This document shows, one piece after another, positions 1-11,363 of a stretch of 18,298 nt of DNA. This DNA is from Agrocybe praecox (taxonomy: Eukaryota; Basidiomycota; Agaricomycetes; Agaricales; Agrocybaceae), in NCBI GenBank assembly GCA_964017145.1, contig CAXHKQ010000326.1:1-18298 (forward strand), read 5' to 3'. Each line of letters begins with the position of its first letter. Within the stretch, counting starts at the first letter, position 1. A model generated the notes under the pieces. That model searched no databases and had not been told where the DNA came from. It saw only the letters and a program-made list of their open reading frames with translations. The position numbers and the translations under genes are program-made.

Positions 1-57
1 GTACATTTGAGTGTTAGCCGAACAGAGAGAGACTTGATCCCTCTAGATCCGCCACTG
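1..57 (-). mobile_element. Possible transposon end cut by the window edge
   Basis: On the minus strand the sequence starts CAGTGGCGGATCTAGAGGG at 57 and is preceded by TA. This resembles CAGTGGCG-type ends of animal DNA transposons. The partner end would lie outside the window, so this is only suggestive. Confidence 0.25.
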
Positions 58-3000
58 TATGCCAGTACACGTTGTTACAATATAATCGGCCGCGTTATTT
101 ATGGTCTGCTCCTCTCGTTTCGCTCACGATTCGGCGCCCGAGAGCTCAAAGCGGTGTAACTGTGCCTGATTTATGATTGCCAAACGCAGTCGCGGCCGAA
201 AGCGGCAGCCATCCGCTGCTGCTGGCCACTGCCGCAGCCGCCGCTGGTTTTTCGGGTAGTGAGCGCCGCGACTAGTCTACTCTAAATCATGCATCATGCA
301 AGTGGCGGCCGACGTTGGGCTGGCTGCCGCTGCTGCTGATGTTGCTGCTGTCTGTGCAACTACTGCTGCTACCACTGATCGGTGCTGCGCGGCGAAATTG
401 CGGCCTATTGCCATTGGCGGCAAATGAATAGAGCGGTACGGTTTCGACGACGCCATCGCAACGGCCGAACCATACAAGTACAATGTATACTGTAATAAAA
501 TCGGGTGCCGAATAGAGGAGGGAACAATATTTTTTGTCTCGTTTTTATAGTGGGATATTAGTAGACTTCGGAACGAAATTTGTTAAAAAAATACTAGAGA
601 TATCAACGGCATCGATTTAAATGATTTGCCCAGACTATCAACGTTGTCAGTAAGACGAAGATTTTTAAGCTCATATTCATTCACTTGCTTGAAACTTCTT
701 CTCAAAGGTCTCGCGACCAGCCGTTAGCGTATTGTACAACTTGTAAAGATTCGTTGAAAACATTGTCTTATCTTCCCAGCTCTTATTCGAATGCTCCCTA
801 ACGTTCCGGCAGGCGAAATTCTTTTTGATAACAAAATTAATAGGAATACAATAAAATTATATCAATTTACAGAAAGTGGAAATCGATAACTTTCAGCACC
901 TCACTGAACGTATCTCTAACGAAGTTAAGGGGTAAACACTATTCTTCTCTTCTCTTCCTACAGAACATTTGTAGCCACGATTATGCGTCAAGTTTTCGTA
1001 CGATTCGAATGTACCTAACTTGTTTCCAGCGCAAAGGCATTATTTCTCTCGTTTTCATAATTTTAGTCCCTTTTTGCCATTCCCACTATCTGTATACCAT
1101 TGTTTGCCCTCTAAACTCTCTCCATAATTGTAGGAGTTTTCATCAAATTGAATACTGATCATTTTTCAACTGCCTGTTGAAAACATCTCGAAGAACTTCG
1201 TTGAGGAAAACAAATTTGCAGACGGTTAAGCCTGCCAGCCTGCCTGTACAAAATGTATGCTATATTAGAAAAATATTAATTCTCATGTGTACATGTGTAT
1301 TCTTCATAAAATGTTTCCAATATTTACACTGAAAAACATATTTCAACGTCTCTCAACATTCGAGCCATTCGTAATAACGCCGTGTGCATATTTTTTTCTA
1401 TGTGTATATTTGAATGAGCCGCTCCAACATCGTTTTCCTCGGAATCGCTACACTATAGTTTCCAGCCGCATACACTACACACCTTTCTGCCCCGACAAAT
1501 ACACTCGAAACATTTGCAACACATTCGCGCACTCTCGCACAATAAAATCAGTTCAGATTGGCCAATTCGGCAGTGTTGCTGCAACAGCAGCGCAGCAGCT
1601 GCTGCAAATCCAGCGGGGTCGTGTGACTGGAATGCGCCGGCTTTACGCCGGCCAGCGTTTGGGTCACTTGTAATTACACACGCCTAACCGAGTACATAGA
1701 GCGCACTCGGTTGCTTCAGATAGCGTTGGAAAATTGTCCGCATTTGGTGGTGTCCGAGAGCATACTAGCAAACTGGTATAGCAACACATACACATAGCTA
1801 GCCCAACTGATAATGAGAAGTTGATCAAAAATATCATTGCTGCTGCTCGGCTCGACCGGCAATTGTTGCGTGACACACGAAACGCGACTCTTATGATCCG
1901 ACCAACTCTTTTACAGAGTGTCCCACCTAATATATACTCAACATTCGCGAGATATACAAATTCACAACATTTACAGACGGAATTTAAGATGTGCGGTGTA
2001 AGCCAATCCTGTTATTGCGCGCTTGCCATTAGCGATGTTTTATTCACATTATTTTTGTGCCGTTCGTCGCGATCCGGCCAAAGATGCAGCCAATTTTATG
2101 TTGGTTTCGTGGTTCGTGTGAAAATCCGCGTGTTCCAGAGAGTTGCAGCGAAGCTATACGAGCGAGCGTGTGTCATATCAGGCGATTCGATTCGATTCTG
2201 CACACGAATATGTGCGTGTCATTTGCCGGTTTTCAGCTGCGTGTGCGCGCGCACGGGCATGCTTAGCTTACCACTCAGCGGTGCGGCGGTGCAAGCTCCG
2301 CTCCGTTTAAGCGCTCATATGAGGTCTAGTATTGAAAGAAATACAAGTATTAAAATTCAATATTCAGAATAGTGGCCATGCTCAGCTCATGCGATCATGG
2401 TTAAGTTTGGCAAAAAATGCTCTAGTTAGAAATATCCATTAAAAAAACACTTTTTTTTCGATCGACTGTGTTTCGTGAACGCAAAACGAACGAAACAAGC
2501 TTTGTGTCATTAGAAAAGAGCGGTCTTGAACTATGTATCTGAGGATGCATGCCCCCATATGCACATAAAATAGACGTTAACAACAAAATTGATCTGAAGA
2601 CTATCATTGTATGTTTTTGAAAATAACTATGAATCTGGACCTATCGACCTGAGTTATTGAAATATTGATTTAATTTGATCTTCCCCTCGAGCCCTTTGAC
2701 ATGAAAATATGCTGTGTGGGAAATTCTGGCTCGAACGTGGCGTCTTGCGAACATGTTCCTCCAAGATGATAATATTTTGAGGGTTAAATAGTTCGCTATC
2801 GAAGATATTCTGTAGGTTTGAGAGAAAGAACATGATCATCAAAAAGTGGACTTCAACACCTTTGAATAATAATTTGTTCGCGTGTATGTCGAAAAAATTT
2901 CAGCAAAGAGCTTATCGGACAAAGTTCGGACAAAGCTCTCTAGTAATGTAAAAAAAGAATTTCATGGTAGATATTTTCAGTACGTTTGGCTCTGTCGCCA

Positions 3001-5011
3001 CCAGTTCTGACATAAGAAGACCTTCCTTCTCAAAACATTTAAGGTAAAAATGCCCCTAAAACACCTGAAGGCCTTCAATACTAGACTCAATATGTATGAG
3101 CGTGTCGGTTATCGCGTGTCGCTCCGTCTCGCGATTGGCACGTAATGTTCCGAATGCACGCCGGTTGGTGTGCCACCGAATTTATGGCACTCCATTGCGT
3201 CAGCGCACAGCGAGTTGTAAACGATTGAGTGTCCGCGAGATGCCGTTTTGAATAAGATGTTTCGCTCGGTGCCGGGACGCGTCACTGAGAGACGTTGCGC
3301 TGTCTGTCATTACGAGCACTTGATTTATATGAATTGGGGGCCGAGACACATCAGCACCAATGTATCTAGTAAATGCTCTGCATTCGAGATTACCAAATCA
3401 CTGCACGAACATACCTACATAGCACCAAACCGCAAACTGACGGAGAGCGTAACCAGCGATGATTACACTCAATAAATCCGGCCGACCGCAAGTTGTTTGA
3501 TGTGTGCCAGAGCGGCTGACATTCGCCACCGCGAACCACACGTGTGTGCATGTGTATGTGTGTACCAATAGTGTAAGCTTTACATTGAGATTTGGTTCAC
3601 TAGACATGTAATATACTATTGGAAAAGTGATACATTGACCACCATCATTAAACTTATTTTTCGACGATTGAGAGTTATTGTTATTAGCAATCAAACTGAA
3701 CTTCATCATCTACATCCATTTACCCCATTAAGGAGTGTTGGGCGGCTGTATTTGAAAATACGAAGCTTTTACAGGTTATTTTACTGTTGATAGGCTCCAG
3801 TATATCAACAGGGCAGTTTTACTCAAACAGGAGCTTTTACTAGAACTAAATCAGCGCTCAGCGCCACACTGAGAGAGAGAACATAGCCAAGCCAACATTT
3901 ACGTGTCTGCTCACACACGGGCAGAGTGATACGTTGTTTTTTCCACTCTGCGCTTTGAGAACTTATTGTTTTTGTGTATAGCAACCCGTTTATTGCTGAT
4001 TACACAGTTCCCAGTTTTTGACGACGCGTTTGATAAATTTGATTTCAAAACCCGACTACGCTACCCACTCTACCATCGCGTCGTCGTCGAACTTATTACC
4101 TACCAATTGTAGCAATAATCAAAAATACATTTTATCAACAATTTTATAAAAAAATGCCGAAATAACGAAAATCATGATTTTATAGCTATATTTATATGCG
4201 CAAAATTGGTCAATAAAACGAGTTCGTCGCTACGAGGGGGTGATCTATTATCCCCAGTGTAATCATTAGATCTGGCGCCTTCTGATTACCATTCATTTCT
4301 ATCAAATGGATACGTAATTTTAGACCAACGAGTCGAAAATTGGTCGATGGATGGTTTTTCATCGCTGAAGAGGAAGGACTGTTGGGAGGGATCTATAAAT
4401 TCACTGAAATATCTGTCTGTATATCTGAAGCTTAGAATTGACACACATAGTTTCGTAATAGCCATTTGAATATAATAAAATAATCCCAATTTTAAGCTAT
4501 CGCAAATGGTATGTGAGCTTGTGTGTGGATTTACGGCAAGCAACACACACATCGTCGAGTGCGAGCGCGTAACAAATTGTCAATATCGTGCAACGGCGGC
4601 TGCAATTTCGCCGCCGCATTTCTAGCGAAATCTCAACCGGGCGCGAACGTCGTCTTCGATACGAGGTATGGAGCTGTGCGCTCGCAATGATCGCGGCAAT
4701 TAGGTGAACATTCTGCGCTGGGTCGGTCGGACACGGTCGGACAGCAGCAACAGCAGCAGCAACATCATCACATAATATCATGCTGCACCAACACGTGTGT
4801 GTGTGTCGCAATCGAATCAACTCGTAAAAGTAATTTACGCTTTTGATATTTACGACCAGCGCATCGCCCAGCACACACACACACGAACACACACTCTTAC
4901 AATTGCGACCATACTCACACATACTGGATAGGGCGTTAAAACTTGTACAAAGGAAGTGTCGCATTCACACATGATTTTCATTGCGAAAACCAGCACATTT
5001 GGAAATTGTAT
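58..5011. other. Intergenic region without recognisable genes
   Basis: The open frames here are short, compositionally biased and match no family I know. CpG-rich or low-complexity islands lie near 180-460 (GCTGCTGC runs), 1560-1670 (CAGCTG and a GCCGGC-TTTAC-GCCGGC hairpin at 1636-1652), 2140-2320, 3080-3310 and 4500-4930 (CAGCAACAGCAGCAG and short CA runs). Between them is AT-rich DNA. They could be enhancers or non-coding exons of a gene outside the window; nothing in the sequence proves either. Confidence 0.5.
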
Positions 5012-5013
5012 TA

Positions 5014-5199
5014 CAGTCAAACCTCCCTAAGCCGGAATCGCACGGGACCGAACATAAATTCCGGCTTGGCGAAGTTTTCGGCTTACAGAGGTCGACTTCC
5101 ATACAAATCGTGTTCTCGGGACCGAACAATACCGATACAAATTTCCGGCTTAGCGAGGATTCCGGCTTAGGGAAGTTCCGGCTTAGGGAGGGTTCACAA
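5014..5199. mobile_element. pogo/Tigger-like MITE with TA target duplication
   Basis: The left end CAGTCAAACCTCCCTAAG and the right end (reverse complement TTGTGAACCCTCCCTAAG) form imperfect terminal inverted repeats. TA flanks both ends (5012-5013 and 5200-5201), as in the Tc1/mariner-pogo group. The body repeats TTCCGGCTTA several times and GGGACCGAAC twice (5044-5053, 5118-5127). At 186 bp it has no coding capacity. Confidence 0.75.
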
Positions 5200-5245
5200 T
5201 ATTTATTGTTCGTTATACCATAACATAATTCACTCGAAAACTGTA

Positions 5246-6086
5246 GAGTACGACGGGGTGATTTTTGCATAGGGGCAATTTTTGCACCCCCTTATTTCCT
5301 TCAATAACGAAGATATTCCACTGAATTTGTTGTATGTGTCTTCTATCAAAATCTTTCTATGAATATAGACTCTTGTCGCCTATAACCCAATATGTGATTT
5401 TGGTGTTTTCCTCACGACAATTCATCTCCAATCAATGATTTAAGAATAACATTCGAACAAATTATAAAAAATATCGAAAGATTGACTTCAAAGCGGAATT
5501 TACCGGTGAATTTGAATATTTTTGTGTTTTAAACGATTGTATCGAGTAATGAAGGTAATTTGTCAACAGGTACATGTGGGGCAATTTTTGCATGGCTGCA
5601 CCATATTTTATTCATATATCATTCAATTATGTTGTTGAACATCCTAGAAGATAGAAGATAGCGTGGACAATTTTATCCGGGTTAAGCCTTACTTTAAAAT
5701 CCATCTGTAGTGCTAGTACGATTTTTAGTATGAAGAATTGTCATAACAAACTGGCGCACACGCGGATCCATATATAATATATGCCATATTATTATTCCTT
5801 CGTTTCTTCCGATTTTATTTGATTGAAGGAACATAAATTAGGCTTATATGTTTTTCCGACATAAAATTGTACAGTTTGAGCTAAAATAGACATGGGTGCA
5901 AAAATTACCCCGCACTTTTTAAAACGTCGAAAAAACATGCCCCCGGTTTTATGCTAATAGCTCCGTAAATTGAGTTTTCACATAATAAGAATGTTCAGCA
6001 GAATCATAGCCTGTTAAATTGTCTTTCAATCGCATTTTTCCGAATTACGATAATTAATCTCTTGAATTAAATACCCCATCGTACTC
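5246..6086. mobile_element. 841-bp non-autonomous DNA element with TA duplication
   Basis: TGTAGAGTACGACGGGGT at 5242-5259 is matched in inverse at 6073-6090 with one difference. If the duplicated dinucleotide is TA (5244-5245, 6087-6088), the terminal repeats begin GAGTACGAYGGGGT. Subterminal ATTTTTGCA motifs occur at 5261, 5278 and 5584, and inverted at 5897-5905. There is no open reading frame of note, so it must be mobilised in trans. Confidence 0.75.
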
Positions 6087-6353
6087 TACATTCATTTTGA
6101 AGCAACCAATGATCGAGCAACGATTCATCATCTGCAAGCTTCGCTCCAATAGTGCATTCAATAAATTAAATTTTCAGGATAGTAACTCGAATTTCCGGAA
6201 TTGAATTTCACTCTAAGGGTGTGGCGTATGGCGTAGCCTGAATTTTATGCTGGTGGTTATTTTACAATTCTCAGAATGAAAGCCATATTTCTTCTTCCGA
6301 TTCGCGATCTTTATAGTTGGTATATAACGTCATAAAATCATAACTGAATCGTG

Positions 6354-6377
6354 TCCGGCTTAAGGAGCTCCACCCTG
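6354..6377 (-). mobile_element. Solitary pogo-like terminal repeat
   Basis: On the minus strand this reads CAGGGTGGAGCTCCTTAAGC followed by CGGA, resembling the 5014 element end. It has no TA on its outer side. It may be a remnant, or the far end of an older element that began at 5014 and later received the 841-bp insertion. Confidence 0.45.
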
Positions 6378-7245
6378 TGCGCACACTGGCTCTCACAACA
6401 CGCTCTGTTCAATTGAACATACATTTCGCTGTACGCGCACGTCGCATATGTGTCCGCACACACATGTAATAATTGGTTCAAGTTTACCCAACACGCACGC
6501 GCAAACAGAGCCATTTTATGACCCCGATCGCATCATAAGTTTGTCTCTGCGCGAGCGCGCAAATCCGCATCCGCGTACGATCGCGTGCGATGCAACAGTC
6601 GCGCGCAGCGATAAATGTGTGCTGAGCGCGATTTTATTGGACGCGCGCGCGTGGACTGACTGCACGGCTACTGGTAGCTGGGACTGCGCGACAACATGAC
6701 AGCGGTATTCCACCAACAGCAGCAGCACCATCCAAAGCCACCGAAGATAGAATGCGATTTCACGGCTGAGGCGTGCACAAATCGTCGCCGGTCTGAAGCT
6801 CAATTTGGCAATAAATTACCAATTACCGCAGGCGCAATAACTCAGCCAGGTGACCGGTTGGGAATGTTTGTCCGGGGATGTATGCAAACGGTGCGCACCG
6901 CACACATATTACGTGCTCGGTGCATCAATTAACTCGCGCGCATCTGCTGAGAGTCCCGCGGTCTTCAGCTCCAGCTCCCAGCAGAACGGAGAGACGAACG
7001 ACGAACACACGGCGGGTCTGTATAGTATTATGTCATCATATGTTTGCATTTTGTCGTCGTGATTTATATAATTTACTGCCCTGCGTGCCAGCGCACACAA
7101 TGCCATAAGCGAACAGACACTACACATACATACAAGTGTGCGGTACGTTTATGAATTAGAGTGGGTCGAAATATTGTTTTTGAACGGAACAATCAAATGA
7201 CAGTTGGGCTGGATTATTCCAATACAATGTTTGGTATATTTTGTA
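6378..7245. other. CpG-rich non-coding island
   Basis: Dense CG dinucleotides and alternating CG/CA runs mark about 6380-7110, much richer than the flanking AT-rich repeats. I see no conserved coding sequence and no convincing core promoter. A regulatory role is possible but not shown. Confidence 0.35.
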
Positions 7246-7444
7246 GTAAGGAGTGAGGCAGACAAAGACGCATATCTTTAGTATCTGTATCTGGTATATG
7301 TAATCATCATCAAAACCGAATATTTCTGTTCTGTATAACATAATCATAATATGAATTAACTTTTATAATCCGTTTGATTTTTCGAGATTGCCGCACTGGT
7401 TTATAAGTTATAGCTTTTTGTTTTTTTTTCGCCTCACTCCTTAC
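7246..7444. repeat. Perfect 14-bp inverted repeat pair
   Basis: GTAAGGAGTGAGGC at 7246-7259 is repeated in inverse at 7431-7444. The 171 bases between are AT-rich and non-coding. It may be the terminal repeats of another small transposon, but no target duplication is clear. Confidence 0.5.
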
Positions 7445-7494
7445 CAACCTTAAAAAAATAAAAAAAATGGCTTAAATAACAAATAAAACTAACC

Positions 7495-7674
7495 AGCCGA
7501 ACATTCTGTTCGGTCCCGAGAACTTTGGAAACAATTTGTATAGAAATCGACCTATGTGTGAGCCGGAAACTCTCTGATTTTCTGATTTACCTGATTTATT
7601 TTCGGTCTTGAATTTTTTTAAAGCTGGAAAATGTTTTCGGTTCCGTGTGATTCCGACTCAAGGAGGTTCCACTG
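7495..7674 (-). mobile_element. Degraded pogo-like MITE, relative of the 5014 element
   Basis: The right end on the minus strand is CAGTGGAACCTCCTTGAGTC, flanked by TA at 7675-7676. Inside, GTTCGGTCCCGAGAAC (7508-7523) is an exact 16-base inverse match to 5112-5127, followed by a diverged ATTTGTAT and TCGACC as in that element. A clean left terminal repeat is missing, so the left boundary is approximate. Confidence 0.55.
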
Positions 7675-8082
7675 TATTTCTATGAATTAACATAGATTAA
7701 AGCTACTTTTGACATTGCGAAGGAAGAGAGACAGCAAAATTCGATTTTTTATGAGTTTTTTGGGTTTTGCCCCAGCCGATAAAAAATCGCAAGAAGTCTC
7801 CTGAATTCAGTAGTGGCTATTCGGGAACCGAAAACGATGTGCGCAGCGCACGCCAAAATTGTGCACTTGGAATAGTCAACAACATTACTTAGGAAGACCA
7901 AAAGCTGATAACCTGAAGAATTAAAAAACCTCAGGAAGGTCTTACGCAATTGAGAACGTTGTGTAACGATTACAAGTCACCAATTGTTCACTTCAGGAAA
8001 TTTAGTGTAATATCATAGACGACCTATTATTCTGAAGCGAGGGAAACCTTCAAGGACAATTATGAGTTTGTGCCATTGATAA
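7675..8082. other. Non-coding stretch between two transposons
   Basis: No gene or repeat is recognised. The only small feature is a GTGCGC-A-GCGCAC palindrome near 7840. Confidence 0.5.
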
Positions 8083-8690
8083 CACTAGACGACACTTTTT
8101 TTATCGGCATTCTGTATAAACTTTTCCGACGTGCTTTTATCTCCTAATCACGAATTTGAGAAAAAAAAAGATTTCAGGAAGGCTTTCTAAAATAATGACG
8201 TAAATGGTATTTTTCTACATGACCTCAGACAATTGCCCATATCACATGTTTTAATGTTTGTAGGCCGATCTGCCGCACATCAATTGAAAGCTTATTAAAA
8301 ATGCTACAATTTATGTGAACATTGTTTCTGAATGATGTTTGAAATCTTCCCCTACTTATAATCGTGTGACGGCTCTAAAGATGCACAAGAACTCAAACCT
8401 AAAGACAATGGAAACACAACTAGTGATATTTTAAGTTTTCTCAGCTAAAAATCCCAGCCAAGCCAAGGTGGCTTGAGTTAGATTCCTTGTAGTACTACTT
8501 TCGGCCTACGAAAATTAAAACATGAGATATGGGCAATTGTCTGAGGTCATGTCGAAAAGTACAACTCACGCCAATATCTTCGAAAGCCTTCCTGAAACTG
8601 ATTTTTTTCGTGATTGGGAGATAAAATCACGTCGGAAAAGTTTATACGGAAGGCCGATAAACGCCATAACTTGATTTTTGTTACCCAGTG
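8083..8690. mobile_element. CACTR-ended foldback MITE with TAA target duplication
   Basis: The left end begins CACTAG and the right end in reverse complement begins CACTGG, with TAA directly outside both (8080-8082, 8691-8693). Arms of about 150 bp, roughly 8105-8255 and 8513-8665, are imperfect inverted repeats sharing blocks such as ATAAACTTTTCCGACGTG and GACCTCAGACAATTGCCCAT, around a loop of about 260 bp. The ends and a 3-bp duplication suggest the CACTA/CMC group; the superfamily is inference. No coding capacity. Confidence 0.7.
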
Positions 8691-8693
8691 TAA

Positions 8694-9336
8694 TAATACA
8701 AATTATATTAGTATTCTTTTAATTCTTTGGGCGAAGATATTCAGTGTGTTATTTGAATTATGCTATTATGCTCACCTACGACGAACAGACTGCACTGGCT
8801 AGTCGGCTCATTCGATCAGAATAAAAAAACGTTTTTCGACCCAGTCTAACATTACACACGGGCACATTGAAGCGCGTCGCGTGGTGACCAGCTGTAGTGC
8901 ATGGACACCGTTTACATGTGCGATGTTGTCGTCGTCGTCACCCAATATGGTCGGGCAATGCGCATGCTCTCTCCGCCGATGTTGGTCCACGTTGCTCTGG
9001 GTGCGATGCCGCTTGCTGGTTGCTGTCGGCGCCGCATTCAACACCTGGGCAGATTAATCAGAGCGCTCGTCGGCCGAAGCGCGTCGCTATCAACACGGCG
9101 AGGCGAGTGAGTGTGTGCGGAGTGGACACGAGTCTCAGCGCCACACCGATGCGCGGCGCATCGTCACGTTCCGCACTCCGTATAAAGACGAGCCTCAGCG
9201 AGCGGGCACACATTCCAGCATTGCACCACCATGTGCAAAGACCAAAGACAGTGATTGTCCGTTTTTGGGATTGGCAGATGGATGGCACTTGCGCTTTTCG
9301 AGAGAATGTCATTTGTCAAACTGCATGGTAGAGGTT
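8694..9336. other. Non-coding GC-rich stretch with a TATA-like site
   Basis: A GC-rich block runs from about 8870 to 9250. TATAAAG at about 9180 lies in a GC-rich context and could be a core promoter on the plus strand, but no gene follows it. Overlapping short frames here are compositional and match nothing I recognise. Confidence 0.35.
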
Positions 9337-9787
9337 GCAATACCGGGCGGATTTCTGGATCGCCCGGACAGTTACGTTATTTAAATATGGTCGATACCGG
9401 TAATAGTAAAAATTATACCAAAATACTACTTTTTTATTATTAAAGAAAATCGTTAGATGAAATTGGAACGCAGAAAGCACTCAGAATCCAGATTAACCGG
9501 CAAGTCCAATGCTTATTATTGAAAATCAATTAACGCCAACTGTCAGTTACCCGATGATGCACTGTCGGCTAGTGTCGACCATGTGTTGCAAAGTTCCAGG
9601 CCTGAAGTTTCTCCCGGTTGGTGTGATGATAATAATTTTAGCAGTTTCTTGAATATTTCGTCCACAATTTCCAAGCTCTAGTTGAACAGTTACTAGCCAT
9701 ATATCGAACGGTTAACTTTATTTTGAAAAATACCGTTACTTTTTAATCATTTATTTCTAAATACCGGTTAACCGGTTACGGTATTGC
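9337..9787. mobile_element. Candidate hAT-like non-autonomous element rich in ACCGGTTA
   Basis: GCAATACCG at 9337-9345 and its inverse CGGTATTGC at 9779-9787 bracket a stretch with repeated ACCGGT, CGGTTAAC and TACCGTTAC motifs. Such CCGGTTA-rich ends are seen in some insect hAT-type elements. I cannot find the 8-bp target duplication, so the outer limits and class are uncertain. Confidence 0.4.
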
Positions 9788-10103
9788 ACGCACAACTGCA
9801 CACGTAGACCGCACATTCAAGTACCTTGCGGAGTGGAATTCTTTTCATAACGTAGTGTGGATAACCGTTTGGTCGATTGATTGTGATTACGAGCCGAAAA
9901 TGTTGTCTTTTCGCTATCTAGCCTAACAACACGCGAATTGCGTGGTTATCCCAGCAATACACACTCGCCGTGTTTGTTTGTTGTGTGTTTATGGAACGTT
10001 ATCGCTTGATTCGAATCGAATTGATGAGTAGCTGCGAGTAGCAAACATCCAAGTGTGCGGCGATCGAAGCCCGCGATTAGGTCGAGTTGTTATTTGGTTT
10101 TGG

Positions 10104-10125
10104 GTGTGTGTGTGTGTGTGTGTGT
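10104..10125. repeat. (GT)11 microsatellite
   Basis: An uninterrupted GT dinucleotide run lies downstream of the receptor 3' end, in the otherwise featureless stretch 9788-10268. Confidence 0.9.
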
Positions 10126-10268
10126 TATGTTATGGAATGGAGGTATGTTCGCGCACTGGTTCAGGTGTACCACAATCATTGATTCACGAACGCTATCTGC
10201 GACTGGTTGGTTGAGTTACCATTCCATAGCGTCCACGAATATGCGTTGACGCCATCAAATGTACAATA

Positions 10269-10274
10269 TTTATT
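10269..10274 (-). terminator. Polyadenylation signal of the glutamate receptor
   Basis: AATAAA on the minus strand lies about 100 bases past the receptor stop codon, within GAATAAATATTG. It is the first canonical signal after the stop. The cleavage site is not visible. Confidence 0.6.
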
Positions 10275-10373
10275 CGTGGTCAATAACAAGAGAATACATC
10301 GGTCGGTACATCGGACAGCGCTGCTCCCGCTTCAGACTAACACTACAATTGGTCTACGCAAAATTCGTCGTCA

Positions 10374-11363
10374 TTAATTGTGGTCCCCCTGTCCATCATG
10401 ATAGAACCCACATCCAGCGCCGCTGTTCTCCCGATCGCCCATCTTCAAACCGCCAAAATGCGGATGCCCGTCCTCGTAATCCGGCGATCCGTTCTCCAGC
10501 GCTCCCCCAAAAGTAGTTCGCTGCGGTCCGCCCACCACGCCCACCACCGTCGGCACGTACGTCGTCTCCGGACTGCATTTGTTGCAGCTGCGCCGCAGTG
10601 CCGGCCGCTGACGCGATCCATGGCAGCGCACCGCAAAGCGCAACTCCTCCGCCATCTCGGCGCACAGCGACTGCTTCTCCGACTGCGTCACCTTCTTCGA
10701 GTTCCAGCAGAACTCCAGAATGGCGACCGCAATGGCGAGCGCCAGGCCGCACAGCAGCACCACGAACACGCCGCCAATGTTCTCAATTCCCAGCGCATTC
10801 GCCTTCGATTCCTTGTTCTTCTCGTCCCGATTGCACACGTCGCCAGTGTTCTTCCACCACTTGTCGTACAGTATCTGAATGACGCCCTTCTCCTGCAGCT
10901 CCAGAATGGCCAGTGAGATCTTGTCGCGCCACAGCGATCCCTTCGGTGTCGCAATGCCGTAGCCCTTGGAGTCGAGCAGCCCGCCGATTTGCGTCAGATT
11001 GCAGTTGCGCTGCACCGCATAGTCGATCATGGTGGACTCCATCAGGAAGGCATAGTTGCCCTCGAGCACTTTGCCGGTGCCATCGTCGTAGCTGCGCACG
11101 AACACCGACGGGCTCTTGCTCTCCATGAAGCGCCACATTTTCTGGTAGATTCCGATCTTGGAGTCGCGGAAGAAGGTCATGGTGCTGCCACCCTCGAGGG
11201 TGCCGTACGAGATGTCCGTTTGGTCGGCCAGGTCGGCGGCGTTCTCGATGGGCGTAATCATGCGTTCGACGGTGAGGAATGCGGCCAAATTGGCGGTGTA
11301 CGAGGAGATAATGATGAGCGTGAAGAACCACCAGATGCCGCCGACGATTCGCGTCGAGGTTGC
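10374..11363 (-). CDS. Receptor exon 9: M3, ligand-binding S2, M4 and cytoplasmic tail
   Basis: This terminal exon has 329 codons plus TAA at 10376-10374. The acceptor is TGCAG|GCA. It encodes [10 protein letters not shown]3 with [16 protein letters not shown]2 with GGST (Ser738, Thr739), FLMEST (Glu787) and [14 protein letters not shown], then M4 (about residues 875-897 in 8a numbering) and a tail of about 110 residues. The tail is Gly-rich near its end and I see no clear PDZ-binding motif at its C terminus. The exon is markedly more GC-rich than exons 1-5. Confidence 0.94.
   Translation of the reverse strand, partial: ATSTRIVGGIWWFFTLIIISSYTANLAAFLTVERMITPIENAADLADQTDISYGTLEGGSTMTFFRDSKIGIYQKMWRFMESKSPSVFVRSYDDGTGKVLEGNYAFLMESTMIDYAVQRNCNLTQIGGLLDSKGYGIATPKGSLWRDKISLAILELQEKGVIQILYDKWWKNTGDVCNRDEKNKESKANALGIENIGGVFVVLLCGLALAIAVAILEFCWNSKKVTQSEKQSLCAEMAEELRFAVRCHGSRQRPALRRSCNKCSPETTYVPTVVGVVGGPQRTTFGGALENGSPDYEDGHPHFGGLKMGDRENSGAGCGFYHDGQGDHN

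Noticed and set aside
3784..3811. CTGTTGATA / TATCAACAG hairpin as a microRNA precursor
   Set aside because: The stem is only 9 bp with little extension, too short for a pre-miRNA.
4020..4090. Possible tRNA gene
   Set aside because: No cloverleaf, the B box is poor, and the A-B spacing is too short.
1287..4964. Open frames such as 1287-1673, 1821-2372 and 4497-4964
   Set aside because: They are short, biased in composition, lack domains or splice partners I can recognise, and lie in repeat-rich non-coding DNA.
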